A stretch of 64,000 bases of DNA from Paralithodes platypus (taxonomy: Eukaryota > Arthropoda > Malacostraca > Decapoda > Lithodidae), in assembly GCA_032716605.1 (NCBI GenBank), contig CM064530.1:4886533-4950532 (forward strand). The letters are read 5' to 3'. Of this stretch, positions 42,601 through 52,419 are shown one piece after another (positions within the stretch are counted from its first letter, which is position 1; each line of letters opens with the position of its first letter). A program made the translations under genes and the position numbers. The notes under the pieces were generated by a model. The model ran no database searches. It worked only from the letters and a program-made list of their open reading frames with translations, and was not told where the DNA came from.

Positions 42601-45600
42601 TAAATGCAACTCTCAGCTTCTGGTCACTACACCAACACCCTAAGGTGGTGGTGTAGTGAGTAGAAGCTGGGAGTTGCCTATATGTAGCCCAAGTTCGATC
42701 CCAAGCATAGGCACATAGTGATTCCTGAACAATTTGTCAACTTCTCAAGCCAGTATTTATAAGTAATTATATAGTATATAAATGTTCTGTAAGCTGGATT
42801 TCTTCAGGACAGTCCTATACCTGGTGCACTGAAGGGCAGGACCTCCATTGTGGTGAAGAAAATAGCAAAACAGTGGTGGAAGTGCCGCTTAGGTGAGTTA
42901 TTTTCCAGGTCTGTTTCTTCAATGCTAATGGTCATAATTCACATAGTGGAAATGGCACTGTGGAGTGGTCAATGTGGGGACATGTCTCAGCAGAGATCTT
43001 GGAGGCAGTTTCTGCCAAGGCCATCCCTTTTGGGGAGCTGCTTGTGGAGGCAAAGAATCAGACTTATTTATGTATAAAAACCACAGACGCATACAAACAG
43101 TTCGGCCAGGCAGCTTAGGGAACAACAACAACAACAAACAATACTAACGTGTGTAAAGAGTCGTGTGTGAGGTAGGAGTGGTGCATGGAGTCCCGAGTGG
43201 GGGTGTTAAAGACCCCCGGGGAGCCATAGGTGAGAGCCCCAGGGTTGGTGGTGTTGAGCTGCTGCTGCTGCTGCTGCTGGGGAGTGTTGTAGGGGGACCC
43301 GGGGGTTCCGTAGTAACCTCCCAGGGGGCTGCCTGTCATGGGGGTACCTGCAAGTAAAGTCAAAGATATAGAACTTTGGTATGCAAGGTGTCAACAGGGA
43401 CCATTTAGCTTTAAGACTGGAATGAATATGCAGACGAATACTGTACAGAAAAATTAATATGAAATTGCATTGATTTGTCCCTTATATCACTTCAAAAGTA
43501 TACTGTATTAAATAATAATGAGTAGAAAGAAGAGACTATTTAAGAACTGTGTTTGAATACACTGTACTGTAGTGTCCCATTTGCCAGCCAGTTAAGTATC
43601 TCCTGCATCCCAAATCTAGATATCTCTGTATCTCTTATGTGCCTGATGATTCTCTGTTAAGTTCCAAACATATCACAGCAACCCCAAATCTAGATATCTC
43701 TGTATCTCTTATGTGCCTGATGATTCTCTGTTAAGTTCCAAACATATCACAGCAACTCTTTGACTATTTCCATCTTCCAACCAGTTGAGGTCAGTGACGT
43801 TCTTTGCTTTATTAGGTACTTTAAGACAAATTTTTGCCATCTCGATCCTATGGGTATATCAAGGTTACACTTATGAACATGCAGCCGACCTCGTTTGTGG
43901 AATCATAAATATATCTTTCACTGAAGGTAAATTTCCTCAGACTGAGAAATTAGCCATGGTACAGTACATCCTCTTCTTAAAAAATCAGGTCTTCACACAG
44001 AGAAACTTGTCAAACTACCGCCCAGTCTTTAACTTAACATTCCTCTCAAAGATTATGGAATGCACTTCTTAGACCTGCTACCTGTACATTGCCCACAGTA
44101 TGGGCCTTATTTACATAGGACCTATCCATTCGTCGTCCGTAGGGTAAATGGTACATAATAATATTGCTACTTTACACAAATCTGCATTGGTTGACAGGGT
44201 ACTAGTGTATATAGCCTACATACATACAATGGTTTAATGTTCTTTTCCATTACATTGTAATGGCTCAGAAGGGGTAGCATTTCAGCAGTTAAAGAAAATG
44301 GTGGACCCTTTTTAAGGATAAAATAGCTATGTAAAGGATAATTGGGTGAAGAAAAGTGTGTCTAAGAACACAGACAGACTTGTACAAAGTGGGCAACCAA
44401 AGATGTTGAATTAGGAGTTACAAGCTGATCTCAAAGTTAAATGACTGATAAAGGAGGCTGCCATAAACCGGATGGTCTGGAGTGCAGTGACTGACCTAGC
44501 ATGCGGTGGTCGACATAGGGGCTACCTAGTCTTGCAGGGATGACCGGTGACTGAGGTAGGGTGGGGGGACCTCTTACAACCATCAGGCCTTGGGTTGGAG
44601 GACCACCACCAGGCTTGTCTGAAACCAATCTGATACAGGGAGAGATCTTATTAGTTACAATACAGTGGATCTTTATCATCATATACACAATCCATATTAA
44701 GATAAATTTCAGAAAGCAGCCTGAAATACCACCAGTAGGTGGAATAAAATAGAAAGAAAACAAAGAAAGATGAACTATTGCTGATTGGTTAAATTTTGCT
44801 AAATTTTTGGTGTCTGTATTTCTTCCTTTCATTTACTCCCACAAGTATAAAAAAAAATAATGATTGTTTTGATTCCCGTAAGTGTTGAATTTGTGAATAA
44901 CTACCTGGATGTGAAGAAGGGGTCCTTGTTAGGTTGTGGCGAGCCTGGTGTGGAGACGGATGTGGATGAAGAGAACTGTCTAGAGGATGTAGCTTTGTTA
45001 GGACTAGTGCTGCCGGCTGCTGCTGATGGTCCACCTCCTCCAACACCACTACCACCTCCGCCACCCACTCTACCACTCTGATGGTACAAGGGCGTATTAG
45101 TCAATACGAATAACACCCACATTCTTATAAATTTTTTCAAATTATTCTATTCTCAACTGTACAGTATTTTAATTTCCCCAAGATGATTTATCTACTTTAA
45201 TATGTACAGTACAGTAGATAATTTTCCTGACACCAATCTGTCAAACTACAGGAAATGGTTGGTATTAATAACTGATCTTTTTCTAGTTGGGTTTTCTCTG
45301 ATACATTTTGATTGAAAGCTATGTAATTCAATGCTTATCACCAACATTGCTATCCCCAACATCTTGCTTTCCACAGGCAGCCTCTGCTAAAGTATGGCCA
45401 CAGAGAAGACACCCTTATATTACTTTTTTCCAGACATGCTCCTTTATGTCTGCTCCACAATGCTTCACAAAAGTTTTGTATCTGTATTTGTTCTAAATTT
45501 CTTCTTCCAAACCATTAATAGTGTTCCACTTCCCCTCTCACTTTTAAATTTTTATGAATACATCTTTCTTGGTATTCTGTCCTCCATTATCTACATGTAT

Positions 45601-46739
45601 CCTACTGCATGTTGTACGAGGCAACAAAAAGGGGAAAGGGGGGGATGGCCTAAGGATGGACCAAAGGTGATCCTATAATATCAATGGCTTGCTATGCCAC
45701 TGTCTTGTTATAGTACTGTTAAGGCTAGAGTGGTTTCAGATACTACAGGTGCTACAGGGGGACTTTGTCGAGTCTTGGTGAGGCACTTTAAGGGCTATGC
45801 CAACATCATCCACAGACCAGACTTTGTTGTGCTACACCCCAATCAGGGGTAGGGGAATTTAGATTGCCTGGAAGATCAAATTCGGTCACTTCATCAAACG
45901 GACTTCCCAAATTGACTAATTCCTTGAACATGACGACTTGACGAGGTGCATTGTTATACAGTATGTGCGATCAGTTTACTTGGGAAACAAATTGACTTGC
46001 TCATGTAGTTGTGTACACCCTATGTGGTGGATTGTGTTCTTCTATTTCAAAAATGTATTTTATTAAGCGTTGTTTCCACATAGCGATTTTGATCAGTCTT
46101 TTGCATTTATCTTGTGTCGTCCCAGTTTTAGTTTGTTTATTTTGCAAGTTTTACATTATAATTACAGGTACAGTAATTACTTTGTGAGGTGATATTAGTT
46201 TCTGTTCACATATAATTTAGTGAATGTACAGGTACCGGTATGTATATACTCAGGCACAATACCCCATTGCTGGGGTTGGCCGACTCGAGACTAGAGCCCA
46301 CACATACAACTTAGGGTCCGGGACAACTTTTGCATTCCATCGGGGGGCCCTTTCTCTGTCTCGTCTAGTAGGGGATTTTTTTTACAAGGGTAGGAAGATT
46401 CTTAGACTCCCGCCCCCGAAGTAGGAAAAGTAGTACAGTACTGTACAGGAAAAGAGACAGATAGAAACGGCTGAGGTTGGGTAGAGGATGCCAAACTTCA
46501 CTGTGGACAGGACCAGCCCTCACTAATTTATTGATTTTATATAATACTAAAGGATAATAATAGCAACTTTAATACAAATTCAGTACAGTAAGTAATATGG
46601 TAGTACTAACTGAAGCTGGTGAAGCAATGTCGCCCATAAGGAAGGACGGAAGGAAAGGTGCGGGTGTTGTGCCAGTGGTGGGAGGGTGGGGGGCCGCAGA
46701 CGGGGACCCCACAGGACTACCAAGGGCCATGGGCTCCAT
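39535..46739 (-). CDS. NUP35: Nucleoporin NUP35/NUP53 homologue, whole gene (8 coding exons)
   Basis: The gene encodes a nuclear pore component of the inner ring that binds membrane and other nucleoporins. Eight coding exons on the - strand (46739-46611, 45077-44905, 44629-44496, 43347-43149, 41966-41789, 41445-41356, 40899-40768, 39612-39535) join in phase to 1113 nt, 370 residues; human NUP35 has 326. Features in order: N-terminal FLPSFLMGD (29-37); a Gly/Ser/Pro-rich disordered part with a Gln7 run (169-175) and a Gly8 run (217-224); the RRM-like Nup35/MPPN domain (about 228-301, with TWVTVFGFPP, GNWIHLKYQ and KLQARKALSKNG). A conserved MRPLTQAYQ (330-338) follows, then a C-terminal amphipathic LVSRAMQHLLGM that matches the membrane-binding helix. 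The gene converges with TMEM135. Exon joining is read directly; the function is known from the family. Confidence 0.92.
39795..40190 (-). mobile_element. RTE-GATA related C-terminal fragment
   Basis: A (GATA)n tail (read inverted at 39798-39815) followed by decayed C-terminal coding sequence, interrupted by about 60 bp of SINE body at 39905-39965. It lies in the last NUP35 intron, same strand. Confidence 0.55.
40243..40381 (+). repeat. tRNA-like head joined to a Rep-C end
   Basis: aggtcggtagcgcatctgac...gttcgatcccac is a tRNA-like block resembling tRNA-Arg, with A- and B-box positions. It runs after about 12 bp into the last 64 bp of Rep-C (attgtctttgtcccag to ttacattttaatta). This looks like a composite SINE or a chance junction. 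Confidence 0.55.
40385..40720. other. NUP35 last intron, unassigned
   Basis: No gene or clear repeat seen. Confidence 0.4.
40768..40899 (-). CDS. NUP35: NUP35 coding exon 7 (residues 302-345)
   Basis: Acceptor cggcag, donor catgag|gtatgg, phase 0. A Ser/Thr/Pro linker leads to MRPLTQAYQTVHAEHE; the MRPL.(T/A).AY motif is conserved in NUP35 proteins. Confidence 0.88.
41006..41285 (+). mobile_element. RTE-GATA type LINE 3' end
   Basis: Opposite orientation to 24455-24730 and 46240-46530; ends gagtcggccacccccagc and ctgagtatatacatac. Non-coding. Confidence 0.6.
41356..41445 (-). CDS. NUP35: NUP35 coding exon 6 (residues 272-301), end of RRM-like domain
   Basis: Acceptor ccttcag, donor gataag|gtgagt, phase 0 at both ends. 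Encodes TKLQARKALSKNGKVYSG then MMIGVVTCTDK, which matches the conserved second half of the domain almost residue by residue. Confidence 0.92.
41789..41966 (-). CDS. NUP35: NUP35 coding exon 5 (residues 212-271), start of RRM-like domain
   Basis: Acceptor gttcag, donor taccag|gtgaga, phase 0. After eight Gly it encodes ESTWVTVFGFPPAAASYLL and NPGSGNWIHLKYQ, the signature first half of the Nup35 RRM/MPPN domain. A Rep-C copy ends about 37 bp before its acceptor. Confidence 0.92.
42004..42088 (-). repeat. Rep-C partial copy
   Basis: Core and 3' end in reverse orientation, just upstream of the acceptor of NUP35 exon 5. Confidence 0.65.
42296..42520. mobile_element. MITE-G copy 2
   Basis: Ends ctctgtttattgccagctga and, in reverse complement, gtctatttatccccagctga, flanked by TA. 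Shares gattttgtagtgaaata with the 17027 copy. Confidence 0.68.
42550..42733. repeat. Palindromic tRNA-like foldback
   Basis: Arms of about 85-90 bp meet at ccctaaggtgg near 42643. Each arm contains gggctacat...gcaactc(t/c)cagcttct and gtcactacaccaacacc or complement. The right arm holds a B-box-like gttcgatccc. It looks like two head-to-head copies of a tRNA-derived SINE. Confidence 0.6.
43099..43139 (+). mobile_element. Jockey-AAC LINE, minimal 5'-truncated copy
   Basis: agttcggccaggcagcttag, then ggaacaacaacaac: only the last ~40 bp of the LINE. The variant cttaggg matches the LINE, not the SINE (cttgggg). Confidence 0.6.
43149..43347 (-). CDS. NUP35: NUP35 coding exon 4 (residues 146-212), with Gln run
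   Basis: Acceptor cttgcag, donor cacac|gttagt, phase 2. Encodes GTPMTGSPLGGYYGTPGSP, seven Gln, then FNTPTRDSMHH and LTHDSLH. A 40-bp end of the Jockey-AAC LINE (43099-43139) starts 9 bp past the donor. The Gln run is a CAG repeat and may be length-variable. Confidence 0.82.
43608..43755. repeat. Tandem duplication, 74-bp unit
   Basis: Two near-identical units containing aaatctagatatctctgtat and ccaaacatatcacagcaa, with period 74 bp (equivalent positions 43621 and 43695). Confidence 0.9.
43820..44090 (+). mobile_element. Non-LTR reverse transcriptase fragment (fingers)
   Basis: Translation includes FTEGKFPQTEKLAMV and LSNYRPVFNLTFLSKIME, the conserved K.A.V.P..K and NYRP(V)SNL..LSK(I) motifs of CR1/Jockey-like reverse transcriptases. 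A short dead piece in NUP35 intron 3, opposite strand. Confidence 0.6.
44090..44490. other. NUP35 intron 3, unassigned
   Basis: No gene or clear repeat seen. Confidence 0.4.
44496..44629 (-). CDS. NUP35: NUP35 coding exon 3 (residues 101-146)
   Basis: Acceptor gtatcag, donor tgctag|gtcagt, phase 1. Encodes LVSDKPGGGPPTQGL and a Pro-rich stretch, the part corresponding to the vertebrate DKSGAPP region. A nearby alternative acceptor (tttcag) would drop four residues but break the phase. Confidence 0.75.
44905..45077 (-). CDS. NUP35: NUP35 coding exon 2 (residues 44-101)
   Basis: Acceptor ccatcag, donor tccag|gtagtt, phase 2. Encodes a Gly-rich run (VGGGGGSGVGGGG) and a Ser/Thr/Pro-rich stretch ending PNKDPFFTS. 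Low complexity and weakly conserved, but both borders and phases fit the neighbours. Confidence 0.75.
45085..45890. other. NUP35 intron 1, unassigned part
   Basis: An open frame of 94 codons (45394-45678) is hydrophobic but has no recognisable domain. A run of G/A (45625-45650) is present. No clear repeat boundaries. Confidence 0.4.
45895..46164 (+). repeat. Rep-C long copy
   Basis: About 270 bp, with the same extended upstream part as the copy at 16000-16231 (cttcccaaattgactaatt). Confidence 0.65.
46240..46530 (-). mobile_element. RTE-GATA type LINE 3' end
   Basis: Third copy of the variant at 24455-24730, sharing tactcaggcac...ccccattgctgggg and gttgggtagaggatgccaaac. Confidence 0.6.
46611..46739 (-). 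CDS. NUP35: NUP35 coding exon 1 (residues 1-43)
   Basis: ATG at 46739-46737, with an in-frame TAA 18 nt upstream, so this is the first usable start if the exon extends that far. It could also begin exactly after an AG acceptor (caacag|atg). It encodes MALGSPVGSPSA and the conserved FLPSFLMGD. The donor is ttca|gttagt, phase 0. Confidence 0.82.
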
Positions 46740-46846
46740 CTGTTGACAGTTACACCATTATCAATTAGCCTATATAAATATTCTAGGACATTTTTACATG
46801 CTTAATTCTCATAATTTTTAACAAAACATGATAATTATCGCGAATA

Positions 46847-48120
46847 GACTCGCAGCGTTATTATACATAATTTATTAGGGAAAGTGAAGCTCTATGGAAT
46901 CCTTATAATATACTCACATAGATTCCGTTGTGGTAGAATAGTTTTGATAAGTTTTGTAACTCTATTTTGTCGATATAAATAGTCCCGCGCGTAAACAAAC
47001 TCAGTCCCGCAATCTTGAGAGCTCTGCTACGGACGTGTTCATGTTTACAAAAAGTGTTCGAAATGGAGTACACTCGCTACGGTAAAGTGGTATGTTCTAC
47101 AAAGATGTTATTGTATGTCTAATATATGAACCCACAGTAGCTGGCATCCCCCCTGATACTACTCTCCTTGACGCGGTTGGGGGGCTTCGGGGCCAGCGAC
47201 TGGAGCTTGATGGGGGATGGTTGTGGTACTTACCCTTCCTATCTCCCCTCGAGCTTTCGTCCTCAGCTTGACTAAGTTTGAGTAGTTTTTCATTCCTCAT
47301 TCTATGTTTTTCCCCTTCTATTCTTATTCTGTCCCATTTGGCTGTCCTCAGGCAGCCTATATCTCATGTCTCCATGGCCTGGCTAGGTAGCAGACTCCTG
47401 ACCTGATTTGTCTCTTCGGTTGCTGATGTGGCCGGACTGACTTGATTCCCTTTGGTAATGCATGTTTTGCTCTCAGTGTGATTTTTTCTACCTTCGACCT
47501 GATCTTTCATTCTTCGCCCTGATCACTTCTTGGTTGGTGTTGCGGTGTAGCAGTTCTTGCCTCATCCTTCGGCCCTGCCCTATAAGAGCTCTGATGTGGA
47601 GCTCATGTGGTCCGGCTGAACTGGTGAAATGGCGAGAAATGTCTGCGTGTCTTCACCTTCCTCGATTCTATCTTGACTCGTTTAGTTATATATCTTGATC
47701 GAATCCTTCGGGCCAGCCCTATGAGAGTTCTTTTGTAGAGCTCAGTGGTCTGGTTAAACTAATATTTTAAAAAACAAAAAGTAGCTGGCATGCAACTTGC
47801 AAGGGCTAGTGTTGTATCCCACGTACTGGGTCTAGGGCACTCTAGGGTTAGTAATAATAATAAAAACTATTTGGCTACAGCCTACTGGGCAAAAGCCCTC
47901 ATAAGGCTGGGGACTCTAGGGTTAGGTTAGGTTAGGTTGTTTGGTTAGGTTAATATACTAGGTCTCGGAAACAAGATTCGTAGTTGCGGTAGTATTTACA
48001 TCAAAACTATAGTTAACTATCAAAACTATTCTTCCACAGTGGAATCTATGTGAGTATATTATAAGGATTCCATAGAGCTTCACTTTCCCTAATAAATTAT
48101 GTATAATAACGCTGCGAGTC
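46847..48120. repeat. 1.27-kb segment bounded by 103-bp inverted repeats
   Basis: 46847-46949 and 48018-48120 are reverse complements with about 3 mismatches in 103 bp (gactcgcagcgttattatac ... agaatagttttgata). The interior is not palindromic. It holds a partial tandem duplication (47568-47630 and 47706-47762) and TTAGG-like units. The segment starts about 110 bp upstream of the NUP35 ATG, so NUP35 regulatory sequence may lie inside. Confidence 0.8.
47560..47765 (-). repeat. Decapod-type interspersed repeat, two partial copies
   Basis: On the - strand, agtttaaccagaccactgag then agggctggcccgaaggatt; a similar block precedes it about 137 bp away. I recall this sort of motif from decapod genomes, but that is memory, not a search. 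Confidence 0.4.
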
Positions 48121-48183
48121 TTTTCAAAAACATTACCCAAAACATTTATGTTCAGTAGGCTATATATTGCTTTATTATTTTTG

Positions 48184-48426
48184 GGATGGATGTAGAGTTC
48201 GGGCATACGGTCGTCATTGTTTACATAGGGCGATCGCCGCGATCGCACTTACGTTCCCGTCTATTTCGACGCTATATTTTCTGCTATTTGCCCCCTGTCA
48301 TTACTACATGAATACTAGGTTAGGTTAGGTTAGGTTAAAATAGACGGGAACATGATGGGAAAGGTCCGACGCCACTACGCGTAATGTAAACAAAGATGGC
48401 GGTACGCCCGCTCACTACATCCTACC
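48184..48426. mobile_element. MITE-E copy 2
   Basis: Nearly identical to 9394-9630, including the ends and the central TTAGG-like run, which here has one extra unit. Confidence 0.72.
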
Positions 48427-48537
48427 CTTATTTTTTTCTTCAGATACCGTACAGTGGTTTTACATAAATACAAAACTGAGGACCGTGGGAACTAAATATT
48501 ATCCAACAATAGGTTCGGTTAGGGAAAATAAGGGTTA

Positions 48538-48717
48538 AGGATGTAGTATTCGGATGTACCGCCCGCCTTGTTTACACTACTATACTTGCATGCTCGTGGC
48601 TCGCGATCATGTTTCCGTCTATTTAGACTGCCGTGGGATACAATAATAGTTTGAGGGGCGGCCCCGAGGGGGGGCTTTGCCTTCCGTCGGACTGTACACC
48701 CGGATACTACATCCTTC
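48538..48717. mobile_element. MITE-E variant
   Basis: Ends ggatgtagtattcggatgta and, in reverse complement, ggatgtagtatccgggtgta. The core differs from MITE-E, so it shares only the termini. Confidence 0.55.
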
Positions 48718-48949
48718 CCTTTTTTTTTTTACAGTGCTTTATATAGTAGGCTACACATATAATATATTTCTGGTGGTTGAAACAAACTTTAATATGATCT
48801 TTGCAACATCCTTATTCTATAGGGTCTAGCCTAATACCCTTCAAATATTGAAAAATATTTAATGGTAGTTTCGGTAATAGGCTAAGTACCGACATAACCG
48901 ACTATTGGCTTGTACAGTAGCCTACAGGAAAATCAAATAGAAAATGGCC

Positions 48950-49270
48950 CGAAAGTCCGAAATTACATTTTATAATAGGGTGGAAATTGCACGCTTCCGT
49001 CGAAGTTAAGGAAAATGTCTCAGAAATCAGTGCCGTAATTCTGCAGAGTAACTAATATATGTTTTATAATAGGGTGGAATTACACGCTTGCGTAGAAGTA
49101 AAGGAAAATGTCTCGGAAATCAGTGTCGTAGCCTAATTCTGCAGTTATTAAATTATGAAATTACGTTTTATAGGCTAATGCGGTGGAAATTGCACGCTTT
49201 AGTAGAAGTTAAGGAAAATGTCTCGCAGTCTCGGAAATGAGTGCCGTATGGCCCGTATTCACACCGTAGC
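48950..49270. repeat. Three diverged tandem units with gaaaatgtctc
   Basis: The block (a)ttgcacgctt...gaagttaaggaaaatgtctc...gaaatcagtg(c/t)cgta occurs near 48986, 49079 and 49190. Periods vary, roughly 90-110 bp. Confidence 0.65.
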
Positions 49271-49375
49271 CTAATTCTGAAGAGTTAGGCTACTAAATTA
49301 CGAAAATGTAAACATTCAGCATCTAGCCTAAACTACACACACCCTTTTAAGCCTACCAAAAAAATCGGCAAGAAT

Positions 49376-49649
49376 GTTAAGTGCGGGCGTACCGCCAGCC
49401 TTGTTTACACTACGCGTAGTGGCGCCGGACCTTTCCCATCATGTTCCCGTCTATTTTGACTGCCTTTGGATATAAAAATACATTAGCCTAACCAAACAAC
49501 TTTAACATCCTAACCTAACCTAACCTAGTATTCACGTAGTAATGACAGGGGGCAAATAACAGAAAATATAGCGTCGAAATAGACGGGAACGTAACTGCGA
49601 TCGCACAACATGACGACCGTACGCCCGAAAACTAGGCTACATCCATCCC
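49376..49649. mobile_element. MITE-E copy 3, inverted
   Basis: Reverse orientation relative to copies 1 and 2, with gtgcgggcgtaccgcc at the left and ctacatccatccc at the right. Confidence 0.7.
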
Positions 49650-49896
49650 AAAAAATCCATGATAATATTCAAGGAAACTAGGCTAGTGCGACGCTATGAG
49701 AAACAATTTATTAGGGAAAATAGGCACCAATAGATTCGCCATATTTTTCTCCATAGGCCTATAGGCTAGTCTGCATGGAGGATTTTCGTTATCAACAAAT
49801 TGAAAAATACCCACTTCACAGACAAATACACCAAAAATCTAAGTCAAAGTGGGGATGTGGGGGCGGCAACCCCCACCTATAATACTAGGATAGGTT

Positions 49897-50131
49897 GTTG
49901 TTGTTGTTCCCCAAGCTGCCTAGCCGAACAGCCCCAAGGCCCCGAGCAAGGCCAAGGCCATAACCGAGCGCCCCCCACAGAACCCTCCCTGCCGACCACA
50001 ACAATAAACCTGGGTGACCGGCTTGAAGCCACTCCATGGCGGGGAGCTGAGGAGGGTGAGGAAACACCCAGAAAGCCAAAGCCCCACCCAGGGCCCTGTG
50101 CCCCTCAGCAATTATGAAGAGAAAGTTGAGG
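49897..50131 (-). mobile_element. SINE-AAC, 5'-truncated
   Basis: Flanked by ggataggtt (49888-49896 and 50132-50140). Only the 3' ~235 bp are present, and a few bases are inserted relative to other copies (accggcttgaagcc). Confidence 0.8.
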
Positions 50132-50139
50132 GGATAGGT

Positions 50140-50860
50140 TAGGTAAGGTTGTTAGGTTAGGCTAATGTCCTTTCAAAGGGGTATAGGCCTAGGCTAGGCT
50201 AGTAAACACTAGGAATCGGATAGCCTAGGCCTATGCCCTATAGGCCTACCCGGTCAGAGGTAAGAAGAAGAAGAAGAGTCCTGCAGTAGTCTCCTTGAAT
50301 GCTACCAAATCCATAGGCTAGGCTAGCCTAGAATTTAGCCTAGCCTATCAATCAAAAAGAACGATTTAGCCTAGCCTAACCTAGATTTTCATCGAAAATC
50401 TAACCATTAGCGCATCTCTAAACTACACATACATCATCCTACCCATTCATTTGATTGACCCCAGAGGCCTAGATTAGTTGAACCAAACATTGCATCAGTT
50501 AGGCTAAACCTTCCTCAGGACAGATAGGCCTAAGCCACCTCAACTACATTGATTTTATCCCTTTAAAATTATACACACGCCTAATATTTTTATTTTAACA
50601 CTTCATTGGGGTCTCGTCTTACTTCATGATATAAATATTTACCCAATAATGTCCCCTAAATAGCTGAAATAATGAATATTTAACAGGGCTTACCACCTTC
50701 TCGAATTTTGAACAAAATGTGTCCGTTCGAGATTTCGGTGCTAAATATTTCGAACTAGATTATTCGACATAAATATATATATGTTCTTAGATTATTTTAA
50801 AACAAATGCAGAATAATTGTATGTGTGCTTCAATATCATTCTCGCATAAAATCAATAAGA
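50140..50860. other. Unassigned sequence rich in CCTAGG/GCCTA motifs
   Basis: Many cctaggcc/aggctag short motifs, with no gene or clear element. Confidence 0.4.
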
Positions 50861-51131
50861 ATTATTAAAGGGGACTGGACGACTCGGCCCATGGGACAAC
50901 TCGGCTCGGACAGCTCGGCCCACTTTTGGACAACTCGGCCACGACGGCGAGACAGCTCGGCCCATTATTTGAGACAGCTCGGCCATGACGGCGAGACAGC
51001 TCGGCCTATTATTTGAGACAGCTCGGCCTATTATTTGAGACAGCTCGGCCCCATGTTATGCTATGGAGCAATTTTTTTAATATAGCCGTGAAAAAACCTG
51101 TAGCCTTGAAATTCGTGATTGTATCTAACCT

Positions 51132-51136
<5 letters not shown>

Positions 51137-51199
<63 letters not shown>

Positions 51200-51203
51200 G
51201 ACG

Positions 51204-51271
<68 letters not shown>
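51137..51271. repeat. (TA)n microsatellite
   Basis: Two TA runs separated by aatgacgat, the target duplication of the following RTE fragment. Confidence 0.9.
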
Positions 51272-51272
<1 letters not shown>

Positions 51273-51518
51273 GGCCATATGGAACGTATGGAAAGCGAGA
51301 GAATGAATAAGAGGGTGTACGAGAGCGAGGTGGAGGGACAGAGGGGGAGAGGTAGACCGAATATGAGGTGGAAGGATGGAGTGAGGAACTACATGAACGA
51401 AGGCGGTGCTGGTTGGGGGGAGGGGCGTCGACTGACTGGGGACAGAGGTGCATGGGGGCGGTTCGTTCGTGGCCACCCCTTCGGGGATCACGGCGTCAGG
51501 CAATAGATAGATAGATAG
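51206..51518 (+). mobile_element. RTE-GATA C-terminal fragment, recent
   Basis: Encodes [20 protein letters not shown] on to [13 protein letters not shown], then (GATA)n. Flanked by aatgacgat (about 51197-51205 and 51519-51527). The first part is a TA run, so the TA array lies inside the duplication. Nearly identical to 36262-36510. Confidence 0.7.
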
Positions 51519-51675
51519 AATGACGATCAGACTAAAACACGCCCATTAATAGGAAAAATCACAACCATTTTAATTTTCAGCCGATGGTGATAGCATATTT
51601 CCCATTTTTATAGAAATCAGTTACTTTGCAAATAGAGTAGCGAAATATGGATTGATCATGAAAACGTGACATTAC

Positions 51676-51886
51676 AGTACCCCTTGAGGTTTGTGTCGCC
51701 TTTTTTATTAATTCCGGCTGTCATTAGACGATCTCATACAGCTTCGGAAGGATCTGTAAGTGTTGAAATGCTGAAGACTGTCTAGAATAACCGTCTGTCT
51801 TCCATATAACCTTACTAATCTAAATAAAATTACCTCATAATAGACAAAATACACTGTAAAGTGCGTCATGATCCTCAAGGGGTTAA
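51676..51886. mobile_element. TTAA-I element
   Basis: Right end TTAA 51883-51886. Ends, in reverse complement, ttaaccccttgaggatcatg against taccccttgaggtttgtg at the left, whose TTAA is decayed. Interior blocks (attagacgat, then ggaaggatctg) resemble TTAA-H, so the two families are related. Confidence 0.6.
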
Positions 51887-52419
51887 CATGATGATGATAG
51901 AAGACTCCTATATATTTTCATTCCTGATCCTACCTACAGTATATGTCCCTTTTTTATTTATTCGTTCTAGGAAACATTTATCCTCTAAGTCATCCATTAG
52001 TATTCTCATTAATATTATTGACCTACCGAATCATTTGTTGTTAGCCATTTCTACACCGGTACTTTCTGGATTTGAATGATCAGTTGTAGGACTTTACTGG
52101 TTTACGGTTTTACTGGGCCAAGCTGTCTCGCCGTGGGCCGAGCTGTCTCGTTTTTACTGGGCCGAGCTGTCTCGCCGTTGGCCGAGTTGTCCTGGCCGAG
52201 CTGTCCCGTGGGCCGAGTAGTCTAGCAACCGTTCATACCCTTGCCTCAGATATTGAAAGGGTGGGAGTTGAATTGCCACCGGATGTAATTTTTTTTTTGC
52301 AAAAATCTCGGGTTTCTTTAGGATAGATACATAAATAGATAGGGACATAGCGATTCCAAAATGATCAATATAGCCATCTATACCGTTTTTATGTTGTCGA
52401 AGCAAATAAGGGTTGTGAA

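Larger units (their letters stand above)
50868..52225. mobile_element. Foldback-type element with subrepeat arms
   Basis: The left arm (about 50868-51055) is a series of imperfect units around gacagctcggcc; the right arm (about 52100-52225) is the inverted series. The outer ends match (ggacgactcggcccatggga against tagactactcggcccacggga in reverse complement). Arms built of tandem subrepeats are the hallmark of Foldback elements. The middle carries a TA microsatellite, an RTE fragment and TTAA-I. An extra copy of the right arm lies at 52420-52590. Confidence 0.65.

Noticed and set aside
47097..47300. Possible NUP35 upstream coding exon on the - strand (KLQSLAPKPPNRVKES in one frame)
   Set aside because: No matching acceptor/donor phase to the NUP35 start, which has an in-frame stop just upstream; it may be a LINE ORF1 scrap.
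51061..51506. Ile-Tyr rich frames
   Set aside because: Produced by TA arrays; the only real coding part is the RTE C-terminal fragment.
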